From assembly GCA_963535465.1 (NCBI GenBank), contig CAUSWF010000004.1:1-64000 (forward strand): a DNA stretch of 64,000 bases, given 5' to 3'. The notes under the pieces are model-generated. The model had not been told where the DNA came from and made no database searches. It saw only the letters and a program-made list of their open reading frames with translations. Within the stretch, counting starts at the first letter, position 1; every line of letters begins with the position of its first letter. The position numbers and the translations under genes were made by a program. This DNA is from CAUSWF01 sp963535465. Lineage in GTDB: Bacteria; Bacillota_I; Bacilli_A; RF39; UBA660. Positions 6,457 to 16,547 of the stretch are shown here, piece after piece.

Positions 6457-7548
6457 ATGGAAAAGAATGAAATATTAAAAAAATTAGAAAATCTGTTACA
6501 AGAAATAAATGAAATATATACTTCTGTAGATATACCTAAAAAAGAAGAAGAGATAGCAGATTTAGAAAAAATAACTCATGAAGAAAATTTTTGGAATGAT
6601 TCTAATAAAGCTAGTGAAATATTAAAAAAGATAAAATCAAAGAAAGATTTAGTTTTAAATATCAAAAATATAAAGAAACAAATAGAAGATAATTTAGAAC
6701 TAATTGAAATAATGGAGGAATCAGAATATAAAAATATAGAAGAAGATATTGAAAAATTATCTAAAGAAAAAGAAGAATTAAGCTTATTATTAATGCTAAA
6801 TAAGCCATATGATAACGAAGATTGTATTTTAGAAATACATTCAGGAGCAGGGGGAACAGAAGCATGTGATTGGGCTAATATGCTCTATCGAGCTTATTCT
6901 AGATATATAGAAAATCATAATTTTAAACAAGAAATAATTTCAATTGAAAGAGGTCTTGAAGTAGGAATAAAAAGTATATCAATAAAAGTATCTGGAGAAA
7001 ACGCCTACGGTTATTTAAAAAATGAAAGAGGAGTACATAGATTGGTAAGACTTTCCCCTTTTGATTCTAATAATAAAAGACATACATCTTTTGCATCTAT
7101 CGAAGTAACTCCTGATATAAAAGAAGATATTGATATAAATATTGATGAAAAAGATTTAAGAATAGATATTTATAGATCAAGCGGTAATGGAGGACAAGGA
7201 GTAAATACAACAGACTCAGCCGTAAGAATTACACACATTCCAACTAAAATAGTAGTAACTTGTCAAAATGAAAGAAGTCAAATACAAAATAAAGAAGAAG
7301 CACTTAGAGTATTAAAGTCTAAATTACTAATAATAAAACTAGAAGAAGAAGAAAATAAATTACGACAAATAAAAGGAGAACAAAAGAATATAGAGTTTGG
7401 GTCTCAAATAAGAAGTTATGTCATGCAACCATATACTATGGTAAAAGATCATAGAACAGGATATGAAACAAGTGATGTAGATAAAGTATTAGATGGAGAC
7501 TTTGACAGTTTCATAGAAGAAAATTTAAAAAGAGAATTAGCAAGCTAA
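6457..7548 (+). CDS. prfB: peptide chain release factor 2
   Basis: RF2 recognises UAA and UGA stops and triggers release of the finished protein. The SPF recognition tripeptide is at about residues 199-201 and the catalytic GGQ at 245-247. The length (363) is normal. The region where most bacteria have an in-frame TGA and a programmed +1 frameshift (near codon 25) reads straight through here (YTSVDIPKKEE), so this gene lacks that autoregulation. Its presence agrees with TGA being used as a stop in this genome. The start follows GAGGAG, and an extended -10 (TGTTATAAT, 6429-6437) lies upstream. Confidence 0.96.
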   Translation: MEKNEILKKLENLLQEINEIYTSVDIPKKEEEIADLEKITHEENFWNDSNKASEILKKIKSKKDLVLNIKNIKKQIEDNLELIEIMEESEYKNIEEDIEKLSKEKEELSLLLMLNKPYDNEDCILEIHSGAGGTEACDWANMLYRAYSRYIENHNFKQEIISIERGLEVGIKSISIKVSGENAYGYLKNERGVHRLVRLSPFDSNNKRHTSFASIEVTPDIKEDIDINIDEKDLRIDIYRSSGNGGQGVNTTDSAVRITHIPTKIVVTCQNERSQIQNKEEALRVLKSKLLIIKLEEEENKLRQIKGEQKNIEFGSQIRSYVMQPYTMVKDHRTGYETSDVDKVLDGDFDSFIEENLKRELAS

Positions 7549-7652
7549 TATTTACAATAAAAAAGTAAAATATTAAAATACATTAATTTAAAATGCAAAG
7601 TATAATAATATATATGATATAATATTATATGACTAAAGATGGAGGACTATAG

Positions 7653-8351
7653 ATGGATTTAATCAGAATTAAAAATGTAGAAAAAAAATATAAAAATGGT
7701 GTAACAGCTATATACGATTTAAACCTTTCTATAGAAAAGGGAGCTTTTGCATTTTTAATTGGAGGTTCAGGATCAGGGAAATCCACATTAATTAAAATGT
7801 TATATAGAGAAGAAAAGCCAACAAAAGGACAAATAATAGTAGGTGGACTTGATGTAGCAAAATTAAAAAATAGAAAAGTATATAAACTAAGAAGAAAATT
7901 AGGAATAGTATTCCAAGACTACAGATTACTACCTAAATTAACTGTATATGAAAATGTAGCTTTCACATTAGAGGTAATAGGTGAAAAAGGAAGCGAAATA
8001 AGACCTAAAGTATTAAAAGCTTTAGAAGAAGTAGGATTAAAAAATAAAGTGCATAACTATCCAGATAAATTATCAGGTGGAGAACAACAACGTGTAGCAA
8101 TAGCAAGAGCAATAGTAAATGATCCAAAACTATTAATATGTGACGAGCCAACTGGAAACCTAGACCCAGAAATGTCTATGGAAATTATGAAGGTGTTAGA
8201 AGAAATAAATGAAAAAAGAGGTACTACTATTCTAATGGCAACTCATGATAAAGAAATCGTAAATCAAATGCAAAAACAAGTAATAACTTTAAAAGAGGGA
8301 AGACTAGTCAGTTATCAAAAGAAAGGAAAATATCATAATGAAATTTCTTAG
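7653..8351 (+). CDS. ftsE: cell division ATP-binding protein FtsE
   Basis: FtsE is the cytoplasmic ABC ATPase that, with FtsX, controls septal peptidoglycan hydrolases. Walker A is GGSGSGKS (37-44), the signature is LSGGEQQRVAIARA (about 141-154), Walker B is LLICDEPTGNLDP, and the switch histidine is in MATHD. Length 232 is typical. It overlaps ftsX by 14 bases, and the M23 peptidase follows, so the three are one operon. An extended -10 of the TGATATAAT type lies near 7615-7625. Confidence 0.97.
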   Translation: MDLIRIKNVEKKYKNGVTAIYDLNLSIEKGAFAFLIGGSGSGKSTLIKMLYREEKPTKGQIIVGGLDVAKLKNRKVYKLRRKLGIVFQDYRLLPKLTVYENVAFTLEVIGEKGSEIRPKVLKALEEVGLKNKVHNYPDKLSGGEQQRVAIARAIVNDPKLLICDEPTGNLDPEMSMEIMKVLEEINEKRGTTILMATHDKEIVNQMQKQVITLKEGRLVSYQKKGKYHNEIS

Positions 8352-9237
8352 AATGTTAGGAAGAAGCTTCAGAGATGCATTAAAGAGTACAATAAGAAAC
8401 TTTAGTTTATCTCTAGCATCAATATCAAGTATTACAATAACACTAGTAATAGTTGCACTTGCTCTACTAGCATCTTTTAATGTATCTGAATTTACAAAAG
8501 CTATAGAAAAAGATTTAACAATAGTAGTTTTTTTAGAAAGAAGTACTACTAAAGAACAATTAGAAACAACTGCTAAGAATATCAGAAAAATGGATAATAT
8601 TGCATCTCTTAAAGTAATACCTAAACAAGAAGTAAAAAAAGATATATCTGCACAATCAGAAACTCTAGGAAAAGTTCTTGAAAATTTTAAAGATGATTCC
8701 AATCCATTAAAGGATACAATAGAAATAAAAGTAAATGATATAAATGAAATTAAAAAGACTGCAAATGCAATAAAACAAGAGAAAAATGTATATGCAGTAA
8801 AATATGGTGAAGGAATGGTAGATCAAATGGTATCTGCTTTCACATCAATAAGATATGTAGGATATGGTATTGTAATAACTTTAATATTAGTAACAATATT
8901 CTTAGTAATAAATACAATTAAACTAACTATTTCAGCAAGAGGAAGAGAAATAGGAATAATGAGACTAGTAGGAGCAAGTAATTTTACAATAAAAACTCCA
9001 TTCATAATAGAAGGATTGTTCTTAGGAATACTAGGTTCAATAATACCAATACTATTCACAACATATGGTTATATATATTTCTATAAAAAATATAATGGAC
9101 ATTTATTTAGCCCTTTAATTAAATTAATAGAACCTAATATGTTTGTATACCAAGTATCTTTAATAATTTTAGGTATTGGAATACTAGTAGGAATGATAGG
9201 ATCATCTAGTGCAGTAAGGAGGTATTTAAAGATTTAA
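8338..9237 (+). CDS. ftsX: cell division membrane protein FtsX
   Basis: FtsX is the membrane partner of FtsE. The 299 residues show one N-terminal transmembrane segment (about 25-45), an extracellular domain (about 50-165) and three C-terminal segments (about 172-195, 220-245, 270-290), with the TISARGREIGIMRLVGAS motif on the cytoplasmic side. The extracellular part should contact the coiled coil of the downstream hydrolase. Translation is coupled to ftsE by overlap and to the next gene by TAATG. Confidence 0.96.
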   Translation: MKFLRMLGRSFRDALKSTIRNFSLSLASISSITITLVIVALALLASFNVSEFTKAIEKDLTIVVFLERSTTKEQLETTAKNIRKMDNIASLKVIPKQEVKKDISAQSETLGKVLENFKDDSNPLKDTIEIKVNDINEIKKTANAIKQEKNVYAVKYGEGMVDQMVSAFTSIRYVGYGIVITLILVTIFLVINTIKLTISARGREIGIMRLVGASNFTIKTPFIIEGLFLGILGSIIPILFTTYGYIYFYKKYNGHLFSPLIKLIEPNMFVYQVSLIILGIGILVGMIGSSSAVRRYLKI

Positions 9238-10400
9238 TGAAAAAAATAATTATACTTATAAGTATCTTATTAATAACAATTGTTCCACTTAACGCTCAAG
9301 CAAAAACAATATCAGAGTTTGAAGCAGAAGTAGACCGTTTTACAAAAGATTTACAAGACAAACAAAGAAAATTAGTTACTAACGCAGAAGAAGTAGCCAA
9401 AATAAAAAGAAAAATTGCTGTAATAGAAACGCAAATATTCGAAGGAAAAAAAGAGGCAGCTGCATTAGAAGAAGAAATAAAAAAATCTAATGAAGAAATA
9501 AAGAAGAAAGTAGAAGAATCAAAAGCAATATTAGAATATTATCAAATATCTAACGGAGATAATGCGTATTTAGAGTATGCTTTTGGTGCAAAATCTATTA
9601 CAGATATGATATATAGAATGTCAGTAATAGAACAATTAACTGAATATAACGATAAAGTTATGAAAGAGTTAGAAGAACTAATCGCAAGAAATGAAGCACG
9701 TAAAAAAGAATTAAAGAAAAAAGAAGAAGACTTAAATAGAATGAGTGTTAATTTAGAAGAGGAAAAAAGAAGAATTAACATGGATTCTGCTAGTATAAGA
9801 GAAACAATGCCATCCATCGAGCAACAAATAAAATCAGCAAAAGCTAATATCGAATATTATAAATCCCTTAAATGTGGAAGAGATGAAGATATAGCTAGAT
9901 GCCAATATCGAATAGAACAAGCAAACGGTGGATCAACTGGAAGTGTACCAAGTACTAATGGATTTTTAAGACCTATGGAGTATGGTTATGTTACGCAAAG
10001 ATATGGAGGATATGGAGGACACTTAGGTGTAGATTTATCATCTTCTGATAAAGGAATTGCTATATATCCAATTGCTACAGGTAGAGTATGGAAAATAATG
10101 TATGATCCAGCAGGAGCTTTAGTAGTGAAGATTAAACATAATTATAATGGAAGATATATCTATTCAACTTATGCCCATTTCTCAAGATTTGGTAATATTT
10201 CAGAAGGACAAATAGTAACACCTTATACAGCTATAGGATATATGGGATCAACTGGAAACTCAACAGGACCACATTTACATATGGAACTTACATCATGTGA
10301 CTGGAATAGAGGTGGAGGATGTACATGGGGAACATATCAAAGAAGTACATTAAATCCATTTAATTATGTTGAATTACCATCTAGATGGAATAATAGATAG
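9237..10400 (+). CDS. FtsEX-linked murein hydrolase (coiled coil plus M23 peptidase)
   Basis: A secreted peptidoglycan endopeptidase related to PcsB/EnvC/CwlO-type partners of FtsEX. A signal peptide covers residues 1-22. A long Lys/Glu-rich coiled coil follows (about 25-205). The C-terminal half is an M23/LytM domain with its metal site intact: H262-x3-D266 (HLGVD) and the H-x-H pair at 346-348. A degradative rather than activator role is likely because the zinc ligands are present, unlike EnvC. The ATG overlaps the ftsX stop, with AAGGAGG 13 bases upstream. Confidence 0.92.
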   Translation: MKKIIILISILLITIVPLNAQAKTISEFEAEVDRFTKDLQDKQRKLVTNAEEVAKIKRKIAVIETQIFEGKKEAAALEEEIKKSNEEIKKKVEESKAILEYYQISNGDNAYLEYAFGAKSITDMIYRMSVIEQLTEYNDKVMKELEELIARNEARKKELKKKEEDLNRMSVNLEEEKRRINMDSASIRETMPSIEQQIKSAKANIEYYKSLKCGRDEDIARCQYRIEQANGGSTGSVPSTNGFLRPMEYGYVTQRYGGYGGHLGVDLSSSDKGIAIYPIATGRVWKIMYDPAGALVVKIKHNYNGRYIYSTYAHFSRFGNISEGQIVTPYTAIGYMGSTGNSTGPHLHMELTSCDWNRGGGCTWGTYQRSTLNPFNYVELPSRWNNR

Positions 10401-10425
10401 TGAACTTTAAGTTCACTTTTTATTT
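10399..10425 (+). terminator. terminator after the ftsEX operon
   Basis: AGTGAAC (10399-10405) pairs with GTTCACT (10411-10417) and is followed by a T-run. Confidence 0.88.
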
Positions 10426-10471
10426 TAATTAGAAAATGAAAATGATATAATAAGCGAAAGGAGTCGATAGT

Positions 10472-12418
10472 ATGTTTGAACTTATATCTAAATTTACTCC
10501 ATCAGGAGATCAACCCAAAGCTATAAAAGAATTGGTAGAAGGAATAAACAAAGGTAAAAAAGAACAAGTCTTATTAGGAGCGACAGGAACAGGAAAAACT
10601 TTCACTATAGCAAACGTTATAAAAGAGACTAATAAACCAACGCTAGTGCTTGCACATAATAAAACTTTAGCTGGACAATTATATGCTGAATTAAAAGAAT
10701 TATTTCCAAATAATCATGTAGAGTATTTTGTATCGTATTATGACTACTATCAACCAGAAGCGTACGTTCCCCAAACAGATACATATATAGAAAAGGACTC
10801 ATCAATAAACGATGAAATAGATGAATTAAGACATGCCGCAACATCATCCTTATTATCATATAGAGATACAATAGTAGTCGCATCTGTATCGTGTATTTAT
10901 GGTATTGGAGAAGTAGAAGAATACCGTAATAATATGCTAACTGTATCAGTAAATCAGAAAATAGAACGAGACGAAGTTTTAAATAAACTAATAGATATGC
11001 AATATGAAAGAAATGATATTGATTTTAAGAGAACAACATTTAGAGTAAGAGGAGACCTTTTAGAAATAATTCCTGCAAATACTGATTCATACGGATACAG
11101 AATAGAATTCTTTGATGATGAAATAGATAGAATATCAGTAATAGACCCACTAACAGGAGGCATAAAAGAATCTAAAAAGACAGTTTCAATATTTCCAGCA
11201 AGCCACTATGTAATAAGCAAAGAAAGCCTTGAAAAAGGAGTAGCTAGAATAAAAAAAGAGTTAGGAATAAGACTAGAAGAATTAAAACAAGAAAATAAAT
11301 TAGTTGCTTATGAAAGATTAGATACAAGAACAAGACATGATATAGAAATGTTAGAAGAAACAGGTTTTTGTTCTGGAATAGAAAACTACTCAGCACCTAT
11401 GGCTGGTAGAAATCCAGGAGAAACTCCAACTACACTAATGGATTTCTTTCCAAAAGATTATCTATTAGTTGTAGATGAATCACATGTCACATTACCACAA
11501 GTAAGAGCTATGTATAATGGAGATAGAGCAAGAAAACAAAATCTAGTAGATTTTGGATTCCGTTTACCAAGTGCCCTAGATAATAGGCCACTAAAATATG
11601 ATGAATTTGAATCTAAAATAAATCAAGCAATCTATATTTCGGCAACACCTGGAGATTTAGAACTAGAACACACAAATAATCAATATGTCGAACAAATTAT
11701 AAGACCAACTGGTCTATTAGACCCAACTATAGAAGTAAGAAAAACAGAAGGACAAATAGACGATTTAATAAATGAAATAAAAGAAAAAATAGAATTAAAT
11801 GAAAGAGTATTAGTAACAACACTAACAATTAGAATGGCTGAAGAGTTAACAGCATACTTAAAAAAACTAGATATAAAAGTTGCCTATCTCCATAGTGAAG
11901 TAAAGACACTAGACCGACTTCAAATAATACATGATTTAAGAGAAGGAAAGTATGATGTACTAATAGGGATTAACTTACTAAGAGAAGGTTTAGATATTCC
12001 AGAAGTTAGTTTAATCGCAATACTAGATGCAGATAAAGAAGGTTTCTTAAGAAGTACTAGAAGCCTTATACAAACTATAGGTAGATGTGCGAGAAACTCA
12101 AAAGGTCATGTAATAATGTATGGCGATAAAATTACAGATTCTATGCAAGAAGCAATAGAAGAAACTTCAAGACGTAGAAAAATACAAGAAGAATATAATA
12201 AGAAGCACAATATAACACCAACTACAATCAAAAAAGATATCAGAGAAGTTATCTCTAACTCTAATAATAAAACATCCAAATCAAATAAAAAGATGACCAA
12301 ACTAGAATCTTCTAAGATAAAAGAAGAAATAGAATTAGAAATGAGAGAAGCTGCAAAGAATCTAGACTTTGAAAGAGCAATGGAATTGCGCGATATATTA
12401 TTTGAAATGGAAAAATAA
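10472..12418 (+). CDS. uvrB: excinuclease ABC subunit B
   Basis: UvrB is the damage-verifying helicase-like subunit of nucleotide excision repair. Walker A GATGTGKT is near residues 38-45. The beta-hairpin [12 protein letters not shown] is near 92-103. Helicase motifs follow, with a DESH-type box in VVDESH, and the C-terminal UVR motif (residues about 612-647) binds UvrC. Length 648 is normal. It starts behind AAAGGAG and an extended -10 near 10443-10451. uvrA lies 0.9 kb downstream, separated by two small genes. Confidence 0.98.
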   Translation: MFELISKFTPSGDQPKAIKELVEGINKGKKEQVLLGATGTGKTFTIANVIKETNKPTLVLAHNKTLAGQLYAELKELFPNNHVEYFVSYYDYYQPEAYVPQTDTYIEKDSSINDEIDELRHAATSSLLSYRDTIVVASVSCIYGIGEVEEYRNNMLTVSVNQKIERDEVLNKLIDMQYERNDIDFKRTTFRVRGDLLEIIPANTDSYGYRIEFFDDEIDRISVIDPLTGGIKESKKTVSIFPASHYVISKESLEKGVARIKKELGIRLEELKQENKLVAYERLDTRTRHDIEMLEETGFCSGIENYSAPMAGRNPGETPTTLMDFFPKDYLLVVDESHVTLPQVRAMYNGDRARKQNLVDFGFRLPSALDNRPLKYDEFESKINQAIYISATPGDLELEHTNNQYVEQIIRPTGLLDPTIEVRKTEGQIDDLINEIKEKIELNERVLVTTLTIRMAEELTAYLKKLDIKVAYLHSEVKTLDRLQIIHDLREGKYDVLIGINLLREGLDIPEVSLIAILDADKEGFLRSTRSLIQTIGRCARNSKGHVIMYGDKITDSMQEAIEETSRRRKIQEEYNKKHNITPTTIKKDIREVISNSNNKTSKSNKKMTKLESSKIKEEIELEMREAAKNLDFERAMELRDILFEMEK

Positions 12419-12426
12419 AAACTTTA

Positions 12427-12435
12427 TGTTATAAT
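12427..12435 (+). promoter_or_regulatory. extended -10 promoter
   Basis: TGTTATAAT (12427-12435) would start transcription near 12441. This rules out the upstream ATG at 12440 as the start of the next gene. Confidence 0.55.
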
Positions 12436-12451
12436 AAGTATGGAGGGACTT

Positions 12452-12799
12452 ATGGAAGAAAAAGAATTTAAAACAATAAAATATGATGATTTTGCAAAAT
12501 TAGAATTAAAAATAGGTGAAGTATTAGAATGTACAAAACATCCAGATGCAGATAAACTATTAGTATTTAAATTAAATTTTGGTAATCATGAAAGAACAAT
12601 AGTATCAGGATTAGCTGAATTCTATGAACCTAGTGAATTAGTAGGTAAACATTTAGCAGCAGTACTAAATTTAGAACCAAGAAAATTAAGAGGAATAGAA
12701 TCACATGGTATGATATTAACTACTGAATATGTAGAAGATGGACAAGAATTTGTTCAAGTAATAGAAACAACATTACCAGCAGGATCAATCATTTGCTAA
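12452..12799 (+). CDS. tRNA-binding (EMAP-II/Trbp111-like) protein
   Basis: A 115-residue stand-alone tRNA-binding OB-fold domain, like Trbp111, CsaA and the C-terminus of methionyl-tRNA synthetase. The family pattern is clear: KLELKIGEVLECTKHPDADK, VSGLA, GK, NLEPRKLRGIESHGM. Such proteins bind the outside of the tRNA L shape and form dimers; CsaA-type members have been linked to secretion chaperoning. ATG 12452 follows GGAGGG. The gene is monocistronic with its own promoter and a bidirectional terminator. Confidence 0.88.
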   Translation: MEEKEFKTIKYDDFAKLELKIGEVLECTKHPDADKLLVFKLNFGNHERTIVSGLAEFYEPSELVGKHLAAVLNLEPRKLRGIESHGMILTTEYVEDGQEFVQVIETTLPAGSIIC

Positions 12800-12802
12800 A
12801 AA

Positions 12803-12827
12803 AACTCCACAATGTGGAGCTTTTTTA
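12803..12827. terminator. bidirectional terminator between convergent genes
   Basis: CTCCAC (12805-12810) pairs with GTGGAG (12814-12819). T6 follows on the plus strand, and the A7 before it gives a T-run on the minus strand, so it can serve both the tRNA-binding gene and the XRE gene. Confidence 0.88.
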
Positions 12828-13145
12828 TTCTTCATACTTTTGTTGTGATACAAATTTAGCAATCATTTCAGCAACTTTTTTATCTTTCGCAGATAAAAGA
12901 GAAAAATAACTATAATTACTAATATCAGTATCGATTTCATTAATAGGCAAATCAAAATCAGTCAGATCAAGTAAATAATCTATATTTGTATGTAATAGTT
13001 TAGCCATTTTAATTAAGGTGTCAGCACTAGGTAACGCTTTACCAGACTCATAAGCACTAATAGTTTCTTGAGTAACACCTATTTCCATCGCAAGTCTAAC
13101 TTGATTAATATTTCTTTTATTTCTTATAATTTTTAAATTTTTCAT
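12825..13145 (-). CDS. XRE-family transcriptional regulator
   Basis: A 106-residue regulator with an N-terminal XRE helix-turn-helix (about residues 4-58: IRNKRNINQVRLAMEIGV, TQETISAYESG, ADTLIKMAKLL). A helical C-terminal tail of about 45 residues may dimerise. It sits convergent to the tRNA-binding gene and divergent from uvrA, with 184 AT-rich bases between. Control of uvrA is possible, but I see no clear operator. Targets are unknown. Confidence 0.85.
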   Translation of the reverse strand: MKNLKIIRNKRNINQVRLAMEIGVTQETISAYESGKALPSADTLIKMAKLLHTNIDYLLDLTDFDLPINEIDTDISNYSYFSLLSAKDKKVAEMIAKFVSQQKYEE

Positions 13146-13329
13146 ATTACCTCTAAATATAATTTTATAAAAATAAAAAGAATATTATAGATATACGCTT
13201 TATATAAATATAAATACATTTTATATAAATTAATATAATAAAATAAAATGTAATCTTTTTATTTAAATAGTCTATTTCGATTTATAAAAATTAAAAATTA
13301 TGATAAAATAACACCAGAAATGAGGAATT

Positions 13330-16146
13330 ATGGATAAGATAGTAGTAAAGGGAGCAAGAGTTAATAATTTAAAGAATATTAATATTACACTTCCTAAAAA
13401 TAAATTAATAGTAATGACAGGATTATCAGGATCAGGTAAATCGTCTTTAGCATTTGATACAATATATGCCGAAGGAAAAAGAAGATATATTGATTCTCTT
13501 TCAGCATACGCAAGACAATTCTTAGGCGGAACAGATAAACCAGATGTAGACAGTATAGAAGGCCTTTCTCCAGCTATATCAATAGACCAAAAAACTACAT
13601 CTAATAATCCAAGATCAACTGTCGCAACTGTGACTGAAATATATGATTACCTAAGACTACTTTTTGCTCGTATCGGAGTACCATATTGTCCAAATCATAA
13701 TATTCCGATATCTAATCAATCAGTAGAAGAGATGGTAAATAAAGTACTAAATTATGAAGAAGGAACAAAACTAATAATAATGTCTCCTGTTGTTAATGGT
13801 GAAAAAGGAACTCATAAAGATTTACTAGAAGACTTAAGAAAACAAGGATATATAAGAGCTAGAATCAATAAAGAAATGGTAGATCTATCAGAAGATATAA
13901 CACTAGATAAAAATATAAAAGACGATATCGATGTAGTAATAGACAGAATAGTAATAAAAGAAGGTATAAGAACAAGACTATTTGAATCAATAGAAGCCGC
14001 AACTAAATTAAGTGACGGAAAAGTTATAATAAGTGTATTAGGAGATAACTCAAAAGAAATAGTTATGTCAGAAAAATTTGCATGTCCACACTGCGATTTT
14101 TCTCTACCTGAATTAGAACCAAGACTATTTAGTTTTAATGCACCTTTTGGAGCATGCCCAGAATGTAAAGGATTAGGGGTAAAATTACAAATATCAGAAG
14201 ACTTAGTGATACCAGATAAAGATATAAGTATAAATGATGGATGTATTAAAACAATGAGTGATGATACTGACAATCTTTATTATAAAAAATTAGAATGTGC
14301 ATGCAAACACTATAAAATTGATATGAACAAACCATTCCAAAAACTAAGCCAAAAAGCTAAACAAATAGTATTGTACGGAAGCGATGAAATAATCCATTTC
14401 CATTACTCAACAAAAAGTGGGAATATAATGAACAATAGAGACTTCTATGAAGGGGTAATAAATAATCTTCAAAGAAGATATATGGAAACATCTAGTACAT
14501 GGATAAGAGAGTGGCTAGAAAATTACATGGTTGAAAGTGTATGTGAAACATGCCAAGGAGCAAGACTAAAAAAAGAAGTACTATCAGTAAAAGTAGGAGA
14601 TAAAAATATTTATGAAGTTACTTCTATGTCTATAAAAGAGTTAATTAAATTCTTTAATAATTTAAAATTAGGAGAAGAACAAGCCCAAATAGCAAATTTA
14701 ATATTAAAAGAAATAGGGGATAGACTATCATTCTTACAAAATGTTGGATTAGAATATTTAACTCTATCAAGAAGTGCAGGAACTTTGTCAGGAGGAGAAG
14801 CACAACGTATAAGACTAGCAACTCAAATTGGATCTCACTTAACAGGAGTATTATATGTATTAGATGAACCAAGTATTGGACTTCATCAAAGAGATAATGA
14901 AAAACTAATAAATTCACTAAAAGAAATGAGAGATTTAGGAAATACATTGATTGTTGTAGAACACGATACTGACACCATGCTAGAGGCAGATTACCTTGTA
15001 GATATAGGGCCAGGAGCTGGAGATAACGGAGGGCAAGTTGTCGCAGCTGGAACTCCACAAGAAGTAATGCAAAATAAAAATAGTATAACAGGAGATTATT
15101 TAAGTGGGAGAAAATGTATTGAAATACCTAAAACCAGAAGAAAAGGCAGCAGCAAATTTATAACTATAAAAGGTGCTAAAGAACACAATCTAAAAGATAT
15201 AAATGTAAAAATACCACTAGGAACACTAACACTGGTAACAGGAGTATCAGGATCAGGTAAATCATCATTAGTAAATGAAATACTAGTAAAAGCAGCCCAA
15301 CAAAAGATTTATAAATCAAAAGACTTACCTGGAAAACACGAAAAAATACTAGGATTAGATAATATTGATAAAATAGTCGCAATATCACAAAACCCAATAG
15401 GAAGAACACCAAGATCAAATCCAGCTACATATACAGGAGTATTTGATGATATAAGAGAATTGTTCACAACAACAAAAGAAGCAAAAATGTATGGCTTTGG
15501 CAAAGATAGATTCTCATTCAATGTAAAAGGTGGAAGATGTGAAGCTTGTCGAGGAGATGGAGTTAAAAAAATAGAAATGCACTTCCTACCAGATGTATAT
15601 GTACCATGTGAAGTATGTCATGGAACAAGATATAATATTGAAACTCTATCAATAAAATATAAAGACAAAAATATATCAGACGTTTTAAATATGAGAGTAT
15701 CTGAAGCATTAGAATTTTTTGAAAATATACCCAAAATAAAAAACAAGCTACAAATATTAGAAGACGTAGGATTAGGTTATATTAAATTAGGCGAATCCGC
15801 AGTAGACTTATCAGGAGGAGAAGCAGAAAGAATAAAACTAGCAAAAGAATTACAAAAGAAAGCAACAGGAAAAACTTTATTTGTACTAGATGAACCAACT
15901 ACAGGTCTGCACCAAGAAGATATAAGAAGACTCCTTGCAATTATAAATAAAATAGTAGATAATAATGATACAGTATTGATAATAGAACATAATCTAGATG
16001 TCATAAAAACCGCTGATTACATTATAGATTTAGGACCAAATGGTGGAGATGGAGGCGGAAGTGTAGTCGCAACAGGAACACCAGAAGAAATAATTAAAGT
16101 AAAAGAATCATATACTGGAGAATTTTTAAAGAAGGTTATGAAATAA
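13330..16146 (+). CDS. uvrA: excinuclease ABC subunit A
   Basis: UvrA is the damage-scanning ATPase dimer of nucleotide excision repair. The 938 residues contain two ABC modules: Walker A GLSGSGKS (about 31-38) and GVSGSGKS (about 639-646), signatures LSGGEAQRIRLA and LSGGEAERIKLA, and Walker B LDEPS and LDEPT. Zinc modules are CPHC...CPEC (about 253-280) and CEAC...CEVC (about 737-763). It is complete and of normal length. The start ATG follows GAGGAA. It overlaps no neighbour, but the next gene begins three bases after its stop, so the downstream genes are probably cotranscribed. Confidence 0.98.
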   Translation: MDKIVVKGARVNNLKNINITLPKNKLIVMTGLSGSGKSSLAFDTIYAEGKRRYIDSLSAYARQFLGGTDKPDVDSIEGLSPAISIDQKTTSNNPRSTVATVTEIYDYLRLLFARIGVPYCPNHNIPISNQSVEEMVNKVLNYEEGTKLIIMSPVVNGEKGTHKDLLEDLRKQGYIRARINKEMVDLSEDITLDKNIKDDIDVVIDRIVIKEGIRTRLFESIEAATKLSDGKVIISVLGDNSKEIVMSEKFACPHCDFSLPELEPRLFSFNAPFGACPECKGLGVKLQISEDLVIPDKDISINDGCIKTMSDDTDNLYYKKLECACKHYKIDMNKPFQKLSQKAKQIVLYGSDEIIHFHYSTKSGNIMNNRDFYEGVINNLQRRYMETSSTWIREWLENYMVESVCETCQGARLKKEVLSVKVGDKNIYEVTSMSIKELIKFFNNLKLGEEQAQIANLILKEIGDRLSFLQNVGLEYLTLSRSAGTLSGGEAQRIRLATQIGSHLTGVLYVLDEPSIGLHQRDNEKLINSLKEMRDLGNTLIVVEHDTDTMLEADYLVDIGPGAGDNGGQVVAAGTPQEVMQNKNSITGDYLSGRKCIEIPKTRRKGSSKFITIKGAKEHNLKDINVKIPLGTLTLVTGVSGSGKSSLVNEILVKAAQQKIYKSKDLPGKHEKILGLDNIDKIVAISQNPIGRTPRSNPATYTGVFDDIRELFTTTKEAKMYGFGKDRFSFNVKGGRCEACRGDGVKKIEMHFLPDVYVPCEVCHGTRYNIETLSIKYKDKNISDVLNMRVSEALEFFENIPKIKNKLQILEDVGLGYIKLGESAVDLSGGEAERIKLAKELQKKATGKTLFVLDEPTTGLHQEDIRRLLAIINKIVDNNDTVLIIEHNLDVIKTADYIIDLGPNGGDGGGSVVATGTPEEIIKVKESYTGEFLKKVMK

Positions 16147-16148
16147 AT

Positions 16149-16547
16149 ATGAAAAATAAATTATTCAAATTAATAGAATGGATAATATACATGATATTAT
16201 CTGCGTTAGTATTTATATTAATATCAAATTGTTTTAAAACTATATACATAAATACTGATCACATAATAATATTTGGCTTTTTAATATCAATAGTAATATA
16301 TATAATAAATAAAACAATAAAGCCAGCTATAATAACAATAACTATGCCACTAATAGGTATGACTGCAGGATTATTTTATCCATTCATAAACTTATTTATA
16401 TTATATCTTGCAGATTGGATATTTAAATCTAATTTTCAAATAAAAAACTTTTGGATAGGACTATTTTTCGCCATACTATTATCTATCGCAAACCTAATAA
16501 CAATAGAAATAATGAAAGCATTAAAAAAGAAGGCTAATATAAAATGA
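16149..16547 (+). CDS. YvlD-like small membrane protein
   Basis: A 132-residue protein with four hydrophobic segments (about 10-30, 36-55, 60-92, 101-122), resembling the YvlD/phage holin 4 superfamily group of small membrane proteins. The segment KTIKPAIITITMPLIGMTAGL matches the family's KPxLxxLTLPLTxLTLGL pattern. In Bacillus the homologue also lies beside lgt. Its function is not established. It overlaps lgt by four bases. Confidence 0.75.
   Translation: MKNKLFKLIEWIIYMILSALVFILISNCFKTIYINTDHIIIFGFLISIVIYIINKTIKPAIITITMPLIGMTAGLFYPFINLFILYLADWIFKSNFQIKNFWIGLFFAILLSIANLITIEIMKALKKKANIK

Noticed and set aside
6500..6560. TGA read as tryptophan (Mycoplasma-type code)
   Set aside because: TGA ends several intact genes (24799-24801, 47287-47289, 61176-61178) and prfB is present, so the standard bacterial code applies.
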